Shown here piece after piece: positions 1 to 9,276 of a stretch of 64,000 nt of DNA. A model generated the notes under the pieces. That model did not search any database. It worked only from the letters and a program-made list of their open reading frames with translations, and was not told the origin of the DNA. Made by a program: the position numbers and the translations under genes. The stretch is from Streptomyces sp. PCS3-D2 (lineage in GTDB: Bacteria > Actinomycetota > Actinomycetes > Streptomycetales > Streptomycetaceae). Every line of letters starts with the position of its first letter. Within the stretch, counting starts at the first letter, position 1. The DNA lies in the NCBI RefSeq assembly GCF_000612545.2, contig NZ_CP097800.1, positions 7,448,056 through 7,512,055 on the forward strand, in the 5' to 3' direction.

Positions 1-1
1 C

Positions 2-592
2 CTGGCCGGCGGCCCCACCGTTCCCCCCGCCCCGGCCAGCCGGCCGACAGCCCTGCACGAACAGGCTGCCCACCAGCTGTGGGCCCTGTCCCAGAACGTC
101 ATCACCGACACCGAGGCCGCCGACCACATCGCCCGCTTCCAGGACGCCCGTGATCCCGGCGGCGCCCTCGCCTTCGCCTGCCTCCTGGACCTCGCCCACG
201 TCGAGGACGGCGCCCAGTTCTGGTGGCAGTTCGCCGCCGGAGCCGGCAACCCCACCGGCGCCCTGTGCCTCTACCTCCTCCACCTGCGCCGCGGTGAAAT
301 GCGCGATGCCAGCCACTGGGCCAGCCAGATTGGCCAGCTCGAAGAAGCCGACGACGGCGACATCACGCACTACCGGCCGGTGACCCACGAACAGACCCAC
401 CCCACCGCCCCCGCCGCCGGCATCACCATGCGCTATGAGACCCGCACCGCCCCCGACGACATCTCCGTCTCCGACGAAGCCGTCAAGGACACCGTCGAAC
501 AACTCGGCATGGACCGGCACGAGGAACTGGGACGCATCCTCACCCCCACCGCAGAACTCGCGAAACAGGTCGAGGAACTCGCCACACACTGA
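2..592 (+). CDS. hypothetical protein, 5' end outside window
   Basis: The frame is open from the first bases and closes with TGA, giving at least 196 residues, so the true start lies outside the window. It is a soluble, Ala/His-rich alpha-helical protein with an internal stretch AFACLLDLAHVEDGAQFWWQ and an acidic C-terminus ending in QVEELATH. I recognise this type only as an uncharacterised actinobacterial protein and assign no function. A truncated transposase begins about 70 bp downstream on the other strand, so the gene stands at the edge of an IS-rich region. Confidence 0.7.
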   Translation: MAGGPTVPPAPASRPTALHEQAAHQLWALSQNVITDTEAADHIARFQDARDPGGALAFACLLDLAHVEDGAQFWWQFAAGAGNPTGALCLYLLHLRRGEMRDASHWASQIGQLEEADDGDITHYRPVTHEQTHPTAPAAGITMRYETRTAPDDISVSDEAVKDTVEQLGMDRHEELGRILTPTAELAKQVEELATH

Positions 593-661
593 CCGCGACG
601 GACCCGGCCGCGTCGCCCGAGCGGCGGCGCGGCCGACCACGGCCACGACACGCGGTTCACA

Positions 662-1675
662 CTGCCACCACAGGTCCACGTCCGCCGGGGCGGCGCCGGT
701 CTGCGAGGACCACAACCACACCGGCGGGGCCTCCCTGCCCTTCGAGAGGTGCTCCACCTTCAAACGGACCAGAGCGCCCTCCACGATGGGGAGTTCACCC
801 TCGTGTTCCAGCCAGGCCGAGCAGTGGGTCAGTCTCGAGTGGACCCGGTCCCACGCCTGGACCTCGGCCTTGCCGTAGTTCACCGTGTCGGTGGCCGTGG
901 TGATGGCCGGTTCGGGTCAGGTCTCGGACTTGGCGAAGTGGAACTCCGGGTCGTCTTTGGGCGGCCGGCCGTTGACGCCGTGCACCCTCGGGGGTTTCGA
1001 CAGACGCATCACCCGGTCGCTGCGGATCCGTCCGACCAGCTCAACCGGCAGATCCCGCAGCACCCAGGCCAGGCGGGTGACGTCGTAGCCAGCGTCCATG
1101 ACGATCGTGATGTCCGGGTCACCGGGCGTCCACTGGCCGGCCACGGCCCTCAGGTGGGCGGAGGTGACCGCGGTCGCGTCGTCCTCAGGCCCGGGCCGGA
1201 CTACGTCCAGGATCGATGTCCACGACGTAGCACCGGGCTCCAGGACCGCGACGAAGGAGTACGGCCAGCCCGGGATGAACTGCGACGCGGACTTCGCCCG
1301 ACCATGGACATGGCAGAACAGCCGGTCCGCCGAGCACGGCGCGTCCGACCGCAGCCACGGCGACACATCCACCGCCAGCACGAGACGGCTGCCATCGAAG
1401 CGCGGCAGATGCATGTCGGCCAGCAGGGACCGCAACCTGTCGACGTCGATCCGGCCGTGGTTGAGGGCTCCGTACAACGCTCCGTGCCCACGACGATGCT
1501 CGGGCACCAGCGTCAGATCCACGGGTGAGAGCACCGGCCCATCGACACACAGCAGTGCGTCCGTCAGCTCGAACAACGCGTCACGCCGGGCAGTCAGACA
1601 CTCATAGAACTCAGCTCGGAAGCGTGATGCTTCCGCGAACGCTTCCCGCCGGACATCGTGGTGCAGCAGACTCAC
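662..1675 (-). pseudogene. DDE transposase (NF041680 type), nonsense codon and 3' truncation
   Basis: The protein opens at a GTG (VSLLHHDVRREAF) and carries the N-terminal and central parts of a DDE-superfamily transposase, including LVLAVDVSPWLR and ITIVMDAGYDVTRLAWVL. The frame is broken by a TGA where the family has Trp in the phrase KSETWPEP, and continues unchanged beyond it (AITTATDTVNYGKAEVQAWD) until DVDLWWQ. There the homology stops and unrelated sequence follows. The second partial copy at 25.6-26.1 kb contains the missing C-terminal part (YLRRFDIEHTFRLFKQTLG), which supports both the family call and the truncation. Confidence 0.75.
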
Positions 1676-1836
1676 CCTCCCGGCCTTCGTCGTGGGAACG
1701 TGTATTCCTTGGTCGGAGCACATGATCAGGCGAAGGCCGCCCCCACGTCCGGCGAATACCCAGGTGAGCGAACCCGTTCGAGACCCCGTTCGGGATCGTG
1801 GCACCATGTACGCCATGACGACCAACCGAAAGGTCC

Positions 1837-2235
1837 ATGCCGCGTAGACGGCCAGGACGCATCCGGGCCGGAATCCCGGACCAGCAGCAGTCACGGCACT
1901 CAAGGCCGGCCATCGACCGCCTCTCACCGCGAGTGCTGTCCGAAATCATTCGCCTTGAACGCACGCGGAACTACCTCCAGCCGGGAGATACCAGGGCGGC
2001 CTTGCGCCTGTGGAAGGACTACGTCCACCGCCCCGCACGCGAGCTCTGGCACGACGCCGAGTTCGGCAACGTGCACTGGCACTGTTGCGGCAACCCCCTC
2101 GAAGGCCGTGCCCTACTGGACGGCGTGATCCGAGCAATGTCGCCTCGCGGAGCCCGCGAACTCCGCAAGATCATCGAACAGCTTGACGCTTTCATGGCCC
2201 GGCTGCCTACCCAGCCACAGACCACCGAAGATTAA
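1837..2235 (+). CDS. hypothetical protein
   Basis: This is a 132-residue soluble protein starting at ATG shortly after an AAGG-like ribosome site. It has a basic N-terminus and a compact body with ERTRNYLQPGDTRAALRLWK and a His/Cys pair (VHWHCCGN), then a helical C-terminus (ARELRKIIEQLDAFMARLP). I recognise it as a recurrent uncharacterised Streptomyces protein with no assigned activity. The N-terminal 30 residues are low in complexity, so an internal start is possible. Confidence 0.6.
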   Translation: MPRRRPGRIRAGIPDQQQSRHSRPAIDRLSPRVLSEIIRLERTRNYLQPGDTRAALRLWKDYVHRPARELWHDAEFGNVHWHCCGNPLEGRALLDGVIRAMSPRGARELRKIIEQLDAFMARLPTQPQTTED

Positions 2236-2744
2236 GAACGAGATGAGTGCATGTCCCGTCTCATGAGATCTTGCAGGGGCACAGCCGTTGAGCTGCGGGG
2301 TGACGGCTTCAACCGCGACCTACTGAGGGCAGCGACGAGGCGTTGCGAAGACGCGTGGGCGGTGCGGTTGGCGCGGCTCATGGATCATGGCGAGGGTGAT
2401 GCCACCTGCATAGGACCTTGTCAGGTTGGCGAGACGCTGACGGCCGGTTTCGCATTGAAGATGGCCGTTTCCTGGTCGGAGGCCGCAGCAGTGGACGTGC
2501 TCAGGAAGAGGGGCGCCGCTGACGATCCTGAAGCTCACCGCGGGCGGTCGACCAAACGATCTCGAACTCATCGGCCGACAACAACTGCGGGTCGTGCCCT
2601 TCCCACTCAGAGAGGGGCGGTTCCGCGGTAAGAGGCTGTTGTCTTTCCGAGTTTGATGACGGCGTTTTCGCTGGTCAGGGGTAGTGGTGGCGTCCGTGTG
2701 GGAGTGATGGATCGTTGTTTTCGTCGCTCTCGTGGAGGTCGCGG
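2236..2744. other. intergenic stretch with no recognised gene
   Basis: About 500 bp between the hypothetical gene and the small coiled-coil gene. The minus strand has a readable stretch (HVHCCGLRPGNGHLQCE) that may be a decayed fragment, but I cannot assign it to a family. The last 100 bp are relatively T-rich and probably hold the promoter of the next gene. Confidence 0.4.
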
Positions 2745-3293
2745 ATGCCGTCGGTTGTCGGACTGCTGGAACAGCACGAGCTTGCCGCCCGTCGTCGCGT
2801 GGACGGGCTGCGCGAGGAAGCCGACCGGATCCAGGCCGAGCTCGCGGCGGCCGAGCAGGAGTGGCTGGAGTGGACGATCGCCCGTGAGCGTGTGGGTGCC
2901 GTGCTGTCCGCGCCGGGCGGGTGTCCGGCCGACGCGGTGGCCGCCGAACGACCGGGCGGTGCCGGGACGGATGCCGGGGTGCAGGCGTCCGTGCCGGTGG
3001 CGGCGAAGGCGAAGTCGCAGGTTCCGGTGTGGCGCGAGGGGCTGGCCGTGACGGCATTGTCGGCGGACTATCAGCGCATCCTGGCCGCGCTCGCGGACCG
3101 GGTCCGTCTCGGTCAGGGCCCGCTGACCTGCCAGGAGATGGCCTCCGCCTTCGGCATGGAGACGGTGCCGGCCAAGGTGGAGGCCCTGCGGTCGAAGGCG
3201 AAACGCCTGGTCGCGCGGGGCTGGCTGGCCGAACCTGCACCGGGCCGGTTCACGCTCGCGCGGAGCGTGAGCGGGTCAGGCGGCGGGTCATGA
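2745..3293 (+). CDS. coiled-coil plus winged-helix-like IS5-associated protein
   Basis: The ATG at 2745 is preceded by GGAGG and gives 182 residues. The N-terminal third is a coiled coil (LLEQHELAARRRVDGLREEA and onward), followed by a Pro/Ala linker. The C-terminal third resembles a winged helix (ILAALADRVRLGQGPLTCQE, then VEALRSKAKRLVARGWLAE). The layout matches the small gene inside the complete IS5 element at 12.8-14.2 kb, although the sequences differ. Here it runs convergently to an IS5 transposase and overlaps its 3' end by 44 bp. A role as transposition accessory or DNA-binding regulator is an inference. Confidence 0.6.
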   Translation: MPSVVGLLEQHELAARRRVDGLREEADRIQAELAAAEQEWLEWTIARERVGAVLSAPGGCPADAVAAERPGGAGTDAGVQASVPVAAKAKSQVPVWREGLAVTALSADYQRILAALADRVRLGQGPLTCQEMASAFGMETVPAKVEALRSKAKRLVARGWLAEPAPGRFTLARSVSGSGGGS

Positions 3294-4062
3294 TCATGGT
3301 CATCGACCAGTAGATCATCGCCTCGGCGCTGGTGGTGCGGCGTTCGTAGTCGCGTGCCAGGCGGCGGCTTCGCATCAGGTGGGCGAAGAGCCGCTCGACG
3401 ATCCACCGCTTGGGCAGCACCACGAAGCCGCGCCTGTCGTCGCTGCGCTTGACGATCGCCAGGACCAGGGCGAGCGTGGCCAGGCAGTGCTCGACGAGGC
3501 TGCCGGTGTAGCCGCCGTCGGCCCAGACGAGTTCCAGCCGGTGGTGGGCATCGGCCGCCCGCTCAAGCAGCACCTTCGCGGCGGCGCGGTCGCCGATGTC
3601 CGCGCTCGTGACCATCACGCCCAGCAGCAGGCCGAGGGTGTCGACCACGACATGCCGCTTGCGCCCGTTGATCAGCTTCCCGCCGTCGAACCCGCGGCTG
3701 TCGGCGCCGACCACGGCGTCCGCCTTGACCGACTGCGAGTCGATCACGCCGGCCGTCGGCTCCGCATCCCGACCCGCCTCCTGGCGGACCCGGCCACGCA
3801 GCCGGTCATGAAACTCCTGGACCAGCACGTGGTCGCGCCAGCGGCGGAAGAATGCATAGACCCGGTCCCACGGCGGGAAGTCGCCGGGCATCGCCCGCCA
3901 CTTGATCCCGTTGTCCACGAGATAGCGGATCGCGTCCAGTATCGCCCGGTGGCAGTACGCCTCCGGCTGCCCGCCGCGGCCGCGCATCCAGCCCGGCACC
4001 GGCAACAGTGGCCGGACCACGGCCCACTCCGCGTCCGTCATGTCCGAGGGATACCGCCGAAC
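3250..4062 (-). CDS. IS5-family transposase
   Basis: This encodes a DDE transposase. It has the N-terminal DUF4096-like domain (YPSDMTDAEWAVVRPLLPV) and the catalytic residues of the DDE_Tnp_1 fold: Asp in GVIDSQSVK, Asp in VWADGGYTG and Glu in RWIVERLFAHL. I chose a GTG start at 4062, just before RRYPSDM, because family members begin there; the frame is open to 4167. The reading frame is intact, but I could not identify matching terminal inverted repeats, so I do not delimit the element. Confidence 0.8.
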   Translation of the reverse strand, partial: VRRYPSDMTDAEWAVVRPLLPVPGWMRGRGGQPEAYCHRAILDAIRYLVDNGIKWRAMPGDFPPWDRVYAFFRRWRDHVLVQEFHDRLRGRVRQEAGRDAEPTAGVIDSQSVKADAVVGADSRGFDGGKLINGRKRHVVVDTLGLLLGVMVTSADIGDRAAAKVLLERAADAHHRLELVWADGGYTGSLVEHCLATLALVLAIVKRSDDRRGFVVLPKRWIVERLFAHLMRSRRLARDYERRTTSAEAMIYWSMTMIMTRRLTRSRSARA

Positions 4063-4460
4063 ACGCTCCGGATGATCGGCCGCATTCCCGAACCTGTGAG
4101 CGACACAATCACACGACGGTGCAGCCGAGTTGGACTTCACCGGCGTGAGCACGTACAACTGCGGCAACAGGGTCTCCTGGATCTCGGTTGGCTTCGCAAC
4201 CCCGAGCTACCAAGAGGCCCTGCCTTCATGCCCGCGGCCAGCCGCGATCACCCGATCGAGACTCCCGTTCGACGCCCACCCCTCAAGATCGGAACGACAA
4301 CAGCTACTAATGACCAGCTCCGGCCCTGCCTCGGCCGGGAGTCAGTTTTACCCGCCGCCCTGCGGGGCCTTCCCCAGCGCTAGCCCGGGCCAACTACTGA
4401 GGTTGAACTCGTGGAGTTGTAGGGGCTGACGGCTCGTCGTCCCTGCGGTATCACCGGAGC
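4063..4460. other. intergenic stretch between IS5 and IS630 pieces
   Basis: A short plus-strand reading (VSTYNCGNRVSWISVGFATP) is present but lacks a recognisable family. I see no RNA gene, complete inverted repeat or promoter that I could defend. Confidence 0.3.
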
Positions 4461-4837
4461 ATGCGGTATCCACAAGGGGGCGGGCTGACCGCAGAACGAC
4501 AGCAGTTCCGCCAGGAGTTACGGCTGAAGGCGGCCGAGCGGTTCGCCCAGGGCGAGGCGAGCTCGTTGATCGCCAAGGACCTGCGCGTCAGCGTCCGCTC
4601 CGTGCAGCGACGGCGGCAGATGTGGGACGAGGGCGGCCCACGGGCTCTGCGGTCACAGGGGCCGGCGTCACTGCCGAGGCTGAGCGAGGAGCAGTTCGCC
4701 CAGCTGGAGGCGGAGCTGGCCAAGGGGCCGGCCGCGCACGGCTGGGAGGACCAGCGGTGGACGCTCGCGCGGATCAAGACGGTGATCGGCCGACGCTTTC
4801 ATCTGACCTACACCATCCAGGGCGTGCGGAAACTATC
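4461..4837 (+). pseudogene. IS630-family transposase N-terminal fragment
   Basis: The first 126 residues match the helix-turn-helix and winged-helix head of IS630 transposases (LIAKDLRVSVRSVQRRRQMW, then WTLARIKTVIGRRFHLTYT). Homology stops at QGVRKL, and the catalytic DDE half is absent. The sequence joins directly to a fragment that looks like a polymorphic toxin C-terminus, so this end of the element was lost by recombination. Confidence 0.75.
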
Positions 4838-4954
4838 CCGCCGGGAATGGGTCAGGTCATCAAGCCTGACGGGTCGATCGTGGAACCGACGCACGTCCGC
4901 ATGGTCCCGAAACCCGACGGAACGCACAAAACAGCCTTCCCCATAGTGAAATGA
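4831..4954 (+). pseudogene. C-terminal tail of a polymorphic-type toxin
   Basis: In a different frame from the IS630 fragment, a 40-residue tail reads GQVIKPDGSIVEPTHVRMVP and ends KTAFPIVK before TGA. A short basic domain ending in K-T-A-F-P is reminiscent of EndoU-like nuclease toxin tips, but that assignment is weak. The immunity-like gene 18 bp downstream supports a toxin/immunity remnant. The upstream part of the toxin is missing. Confidence 0.4.
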
Positions 4955-4972
4955 AATGACGGTGGAACACGC

Positions 4973-5444
4973 ATGCGGATGTCTCTCACGCCTCCTGCGG
5001 CGGAACTGCCGGCCGACCTGCTGGACATCGAACTCTCCGAGGACTACGAGTCGCTGGCCATGGACGCGTGCCAGCTGCTTTCCGACACCGATGCGCTGTT
5101 CGTCGTCTCCGGGTTCGGCCAGGAGGAGTGGCCGGTCAGCATCTCGTACGATCTCTCCTCGGTGATCGAGCAGCTCCCCGTGGCGATCGACGCTCTGCGC
5201 TCGGGCCTCCTCGCCGAGATCGACCTGTACGGGCAGGGGATCGAGCCTGACCTTCGTACCCGCGGGGGACGCGACGGAGATCCGATGCACCTCGGGCACG
5301 GCATGGCGTCCGGATCCCGACCGGGAGGTCCTGTCACGTGCGGAAGCACTGGAGCTTCTCACCGGTCTGGCCCGTGATTTCGGGGCAGCCCTACGGCGGG
5401 CCGCTCCCGAGGTCGCGCTCCGTACGCCCTTCGCGAAGTGGTAG
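4973..5444 (+). pseudogene. immunity-like protein gene, frameshifted
   Basis: The first 92 codons give an acidic protein (LLDIELSEDYESLAMDACQL, VSGFGQEEWPVSISYDLSSV). The frame then breaks near GQGIEPD. The next frame continues as a plausible C-terminal half (LTFVPAGDATEIRCTSGTAW, then FGAALRRAAPEVALRTPFAK) to a TAG. The acidic composition and its place directly after a toxin tail suggest an immunity gene. One base inserted or lost near 5245 explains the break. Confidence 0.5.
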
Positions 5445-5692
5445 CCACGCGGGGCGAATGGGACTGATGTCGTCATGCTGTTCAGGGCGCTGTACAGAGC
5501 GGCGAGGGAGTCAGGCATCGCAGCCCCCGGCGCGCACCAGCTCACACGCGGCCGCGCGCTCAATGTCCGTTGAGAATGCTCAACCTCTCCCGCGAGAGGG
5601 CATCGCTGTCCTGTCTCAGCGGTCCTGTCGCACCGGACCCGACGATCGGCCAGGGGCCGGAGGCCTCTTCCGGACCCGGACGCCAACCTGTA

Positions 5693-5998
5693 TCGGCGGG
5701 CCTTCTCACGGACCTGGCAGCGCAGGAGCTCGTGGATGACCTGGTCCGTTCCGTCGTCCCGCCAAGCGGCGAAGTAGTAATACGTCGCGCTCTTGGGCGG
5801 CAGGTCGTGCGGGAGGTAGGCCCACTGGCAGCCGGTCCGGCCCTGGTAGAGGATCGCGTTCACGATCTCCCGCATCGCATAGGCGCCCGGGTGGCCGCTG
5901 ACCGGGCGGTGCCGGTCCTTCCACGCCGTGATCACCGGCTCGATCAACGCCCACTGCCCGTCCGACAAGTCACTCGGGTACGGCTTGCGTTCAGTCAC
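5693..5998 (-). pseudogene. IS5-family transposase N-terminal fragment
   Basis: About 102 residues of an IS5-family N-terminal domain are present (KPYPSDLSDGQWALIEPV, GRTGCQWAYLPHDLPP, HELLRCQVREKARR). Homology ends before the first catalytic Asp. It closely resembles the intact transposase at 13.2-14.1 kb, so it is probably a truncated copy of the same subgroup. Confidence 0.75.
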
Positions 5999-6205
5999 CT
6001 CATCACATCAACAGATCAGAGACCGGGAGCCAGCCGATTCAGCCCGCACCCACACCATCAGGCGACACCAGAACCACCCGAAGACTCACGAACCGCCCTC
6101 TCACAACGCGCTCGCAGCCAGCGGGCCGGGCTTTGGAACACTTGATGGGGGTGCACCTGGCGCGCGAGCGGCAACCGTGTCCTGTGCAGGCAGGTTGCCG
6201 AGGGC

Positions 6206-6442
6206 ATGAACGACGAGAACGTCATCACCATCGAGATCCGGGTCCACGAGCCAGCCGCCGTCCAAGCCGCCCAGCGGATCTCGGAGCTGTTCCTCTCCAG
6301 CGGCCCGTGCCGGCCGCGCCGCACCCCGAGCGAGGCCGAGATGCAGGTGCTGGTGTACGCGGACGTCCACCGCAGCCCGGACGGGGGCGGCTACCTCGAA
6401 CCTGAGGAGCGGGCGGAGGGCGCAGGCGCGTTTCTGCGGTGA
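6206..6442 (+). CDS. hypothetical small protein
   Basis: This is a 78-residue acidic protein beginning MNDENVITIEIRVHEPAAVQ and containing AQRISELFLSSGP. It has no signal peptide or membrane segment. The ATG follows a GAGGGC-like site. I do not recognise the family. It lies just upstream of the broken HNH nuclease gene, but nothing shows a functional link. Confidence 0.45.
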   Translation: MNDENVITIEIRVHEPAAVQAAQRISELFLSSGPCRPRRTPSEAEMQVLVYADVHRSPDGGGYLEPEERAEGAGAFLR

Positions 6443-6517
6443 ACCCGCTCCCCCGCCGGAGTGTGAGCCCCCGACCTCGTTCGGCCCGGCGGCCGGTGAC
6501 GCGCTGTCACCGAGCTC

Positions 6518-6846
6518 ATGATCAAGAACTTGCGTCGGGGCCTCATGACCGCCACCCTCGCCTTCGCTGTTCTCGCGCCCGCCTCCCCCGCACAGGCGAC
6601 GAGGTCACCCTCATGGACGGGATCACCGTGCTGCCGGTCGCGGACGAGATCCGCGAGGGCTACCAGCGGGAGCTGTACCCGCACTGGAAGGACGACGACA
6701 AGAACGGCTGCACCGCCCGCAACGACGTCCACATCGCCAAGGCCATCGAGGCACCGACCGTCGGTGCCGGTTGCGTGCTGACCGGAGGGGTGTGGAACTC
6801 CTACTACGACGACGTCCTCCAGGTGGGGCTGGATGGGCAGACCTAG
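6518..6846 (+). pseudogene. secreted GmrSD/DUF1524-type HNH nuclease, N-terminal half
   Basis: The start gives a clear signal peptide (MIKNLRRGLMTATLAFAVLA, cut near AQA). A frame break near 6596 then moves to the mature sequence GDEVTLMDGITVLPVADEIR, followed by KDDDKNGCTARNDVHI and CVLTGGVWNSYYDDV. These are the regions before the catalytic motif in secreted HNH proteins of the GmrSD C-terminal type. The expected Asp-His-x-x-Pro motif is missing: the reading ends at VGLDGQT. The matching C-terminal half lies about 1.4 kb downstream. Confidence 0.6.
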
Positions 6847-6881
6847 ACTGAGCTGCGGGAACACGGCGGGGGAGTGAAGTC

Positions 6882-8150
6882 ATGGATGTCGGTGGGCGCG
6901 TGAGCGGTGTGGTGAAGGCTTCGCTGATCGCCGCTGCTCGGGCTGGGGACACGTTCCTTGTGAAGCAGCTTCTGGAGGACGACGGGGACGACGGGGACTA
7001 CGACGAGCGGACCGCCGCGTTCGCTGTGGCTGTCCAGGCGTTCCACGGTGACGTCGCTGAACTGCTACTCGCGGGTGGGGCGGATGCCAGCAAGTGCGCG
7101 CCGGACGAGCTGCTGCCCCTGCGCGAGGCGGTTGATTCGGGTTCGCCCGCGCTGGTCGACGCCCTTCTGACCCACAGCATCCGGGACAGGTACGCGGCGT
7201 CCGAGCTGATGGAGATGCGGGATCTCGCGAGCAGTTGGCACGAGGCGGGGGCCGAAACCGAACTGCGGCGCCGCACCGGATCCCAAGACGATCTTGTCTA
7301 TACCCGAGTCCAGGACGATGAGTACTACACAGTCGGCGAGCTCACTCTCGGCGGAATGACCGTGCGAGACGGGCACGGGGCGATCCTCACGCGCCTGGAG
7401 GAACTGCTCGGCATCCGTACCTCGTGCGAGGAACTCATCACACGCGCCTTGGACCGCGACAAGGACCACGCAGCGTGGGGACGGGCCGCGATTGTGCTGT
7501 CTCACCGACGTGAGCAGGAGACCTGGACGGCCGCCGAGACCTTGCGCGCTGATGCGGACCCGTCCCGCCGGTTGTTCGGTGCCGAGCTCATGCGGCTGAT
7601 CGAGCTCTTCGCTGACAGCCACGCGGAAGAGTTCTGCGTTCTCGCCGTGGCCGCCCTCACCGACTGGTCGGCAGAGGAGATGGACGACGTCGTTCTCGCA
7701 GAGGTGCTGCACGGCCTCTATTCGTCCGCCGGACCACGTGCCGAAGCGGCCCTCCTGGCACAGGTCGGCCACCACGACGCCGGCGTCCGGCGAGCGGTGG
7801 CCGCCGGGCTCGGCACGCGCTCGGACTCCACATACCTGTCCGACGAAGCTCGTGAGGGACTCCTGGTGCTGATGAGCGACCCTGACACAGACGTACGGAT
7901 CGCGGCTTGCCTCAGTGTTGGCGCGGTCGGGAACGTCGATCTCGCGCTGACCGATGCCATGGGCGCTCTCCTCGACCACCCGGAGCGCCGGGTCCAGCTT
8001 GTTGCGGTCTACGGTCTCGCACTCCACAACGACGAGCGGTGCGTGGAAGGGGCAGACCGTTTGGGCCAGCCGCGGCCAGGCTTCCACAATGAGGAGATGG
8101 CCTGCCTCGACGCGGCGTGGCGGTATCGATGGCGCCGCGACGACAACTGA
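6882..8150 (+). CDS. ankyrin and HEAT repeat protein
   Basis: This 422-residue soluble protein begins with two or three ankyrin-like units (ASLIAAARAGDTFLVKQLLE, VAVQAFHGDVAELLLAGGAD, LREAVDSGSPALVDALLTH). Its C-terminal half holds HEAT-like helices (AALLAQVGHHDAGVRRAVAA, LMSDPDTDVRIAACLSVGAV, ALLDHPERRVQLVAVYGLAL). Such proteins bind partners and often act as immunity proteins in polymorphic toxin loci. The reading frame is intact. It sits between the two halves of a broken secreted nuclease gene, so it probably arrived as part of an insertion. The immunity role is an inference. Confidence 0.8.
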   Translation: MDVGGRVSGVVKASLIAAARAGDTFLVKQLLEDDGDDGDYDERTAAFAVAVQAFHGDVAELLLAGGADASKCAPDELLPLREAVDSGSPALVDALLTHSIRDRYAASELMEMRDLASSWHEAGAETELRRRTGSQDDLVYTRVQDDEYYTVGELTLGGMTVRDGHGAILTRLEELLGIRTSCEELITRALDRDKDHAAWGRAAIVLSHRREQETWTAAETLRADADPSRRLFGAELMRLIELFADSHAEEFCVLAVAALTDWSAEEMDDVVLAEVLHGLYSSAGPRAEAALLAQVGHHDAGVRRAVAAGLGTRSDSTYLSDEAREGLLVLMSDPDTDVRIAACLSVGAVGNVDLALTDAMGALLDHPERRVQLVAVYGLALHNDERCVEGADRLGQPRPGFHNEEMACLDAAWRYRWRRDDN

Positions 8151-8211
8151 CGTCAGCCTGCCCCTGCTGTCAGGTGCTTCGGAGCCAGGAATGCCGCACG
8201 GCTCGAATAGC

Positions 8212-8510
8212 GCTCCCCGCCAGCTGGGGCTTCGGCGTGGACGGCGGCGCGGCGTGAGGCGTACGCGAACGACCAGGGTCAGGCGGCTTCCCTGGTGGCG
8301 GTGACGGCCCGCTCGAACCGGTCGAAGGCGGACCAGGATCCGGCGGAGTGGTTGCCGCCGTCCGCGGACGCGCTGCGCCGGTACGGCGCGGAGTGGACCG
8401 CGACGAAGCTCCGTTGGGGCCTCGCGGTTGACGCGGCTGAGCGGGACCGGCTGCTCGACGTCGCGGCCGGCTGCGGCGGCACGGACGTGGAGTTCACCCG
8501 AGCACCGTAA
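8212..8510 (+). pseudogene. secreted GmrSD/DUF1524-type HNH nuclease, C-terminal half
   Basis: The readable phrase SAWTAARREAYANDQGQAAS is followed by RSNRSKADQDPAEWLPPSAD and WTATKLRWGLAVDAAERDRL. This is the region that follows the catalytic His in secreted GmrSD-type HNH nucleases. No start codon belongs to it. It fits as the other half of the fragment at 6518-6846. The central segment with the DHxxP motif is absent from both parts, so the gene cannot be restored simply by removing the intervening DNA. Confidence 0.6.
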
Positions 8511-8511
8511 G

Positions 8512-8659
8512 AATCCCCTCCACCAAGGACCCGAAAGGCGTCGTCAAGACGAGCCCCCTGGTGATGGGCAAGCCCTACGAAGGCCTGATCGGTACCCGCA
8601 AGGTCACCTTCACTGCCGGGCGCCAAGGCTGGTGGAACCACACCAGCCTCAACAAGTAG
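8512..8659 (+). other. short C-terminal coding remnant, family unknown
   Basis: An open stretch reads VRIPSTKDPKGVVKTSPLVM and ends GWWNHTSLNK before TAG. It has good coding character but no start codon and no recognised family. It may be the end of a secreted protein left by rearrangement. Confidence 0.25.
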
Positions 8660-8729
8660 CAGCCCCATACATCGGGCGCTGCAATGCGTGGCGGCCGTCA
8701 GGTCTTCGGCGCCTTGACCGCGGCTCGCC

Positions 8730-9250
8730 ATGCCGTCACTGGATAACCAGCGACCACCCGCGCGGCCCCTCCGGTGGAAAGCTGGCGGGGCCGTGTGGGG
8801 GCACCGCTACGCCACCGGGGTGATCGACGCAGAAACGCATGAGCGGATCGACGTGCTGCCCGACCGCACGGCCGACACGCTGCAAGCGTGGCTGCGCGGG
8901 CATCCGGGCATCGAGGTTGTCTGCCGAGACGGCTCCACGACCTGCGCCGAGGCCATCCGCCGCGCCCTGCCCGGCGCGGTCCAAGTCGCCGACCGGTGGC
9001 ACCTGTGGCACAACCTGTGCGAAGCTGCCCTGGCCGAGGTGAAAGCACACATCATCTGCTGGGCCGCCGTTCTGGACACGCCCCTCTACAACGGGCCCCG
9101 CGCGCAGACGACCCTGGAACGCTGGCACCAGGTCCACAACCTGCTCGGACAGGGCGTGGGCCTGCTCGAATGCGCCCGCCGACTGCAGCTGGCCCTGAAC
9201 ACCGTCAAACGCTACGCGCGGGCCGAGAGGCCCGAGCGGATGCTCCGGGA
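8730..9250 (+). pseudogene. ISL3-family transposase, internal fragment
   Basis: The phrases RYATGVIDAETHERIDVLPD, HPGIEVVCRDGSTTCAEAIR and VQVADRWHLWHNLCEAALAE are the central DDE_Tnp_ISL3 region with its first catalytic Asp residues. Homology begins abruptly near 8800 and ends at ERPERMLR. The IS3 element starts there and cuts it. A different ISL3 C-terminal remnant lies at 24.4-24.7 kb. Confidence 0.75.
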
Positions 9251-9276
9251 CCTTGACCCGGAATCTTGGACACGGG

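Noticed and set aside
2236-2744. Possible gene on the minus strand (HVHCCGLRPGNGHLQCE)
   Set aside because: No start, no family and a mixed frame. It is too short to support as a gene or to assign to an element.
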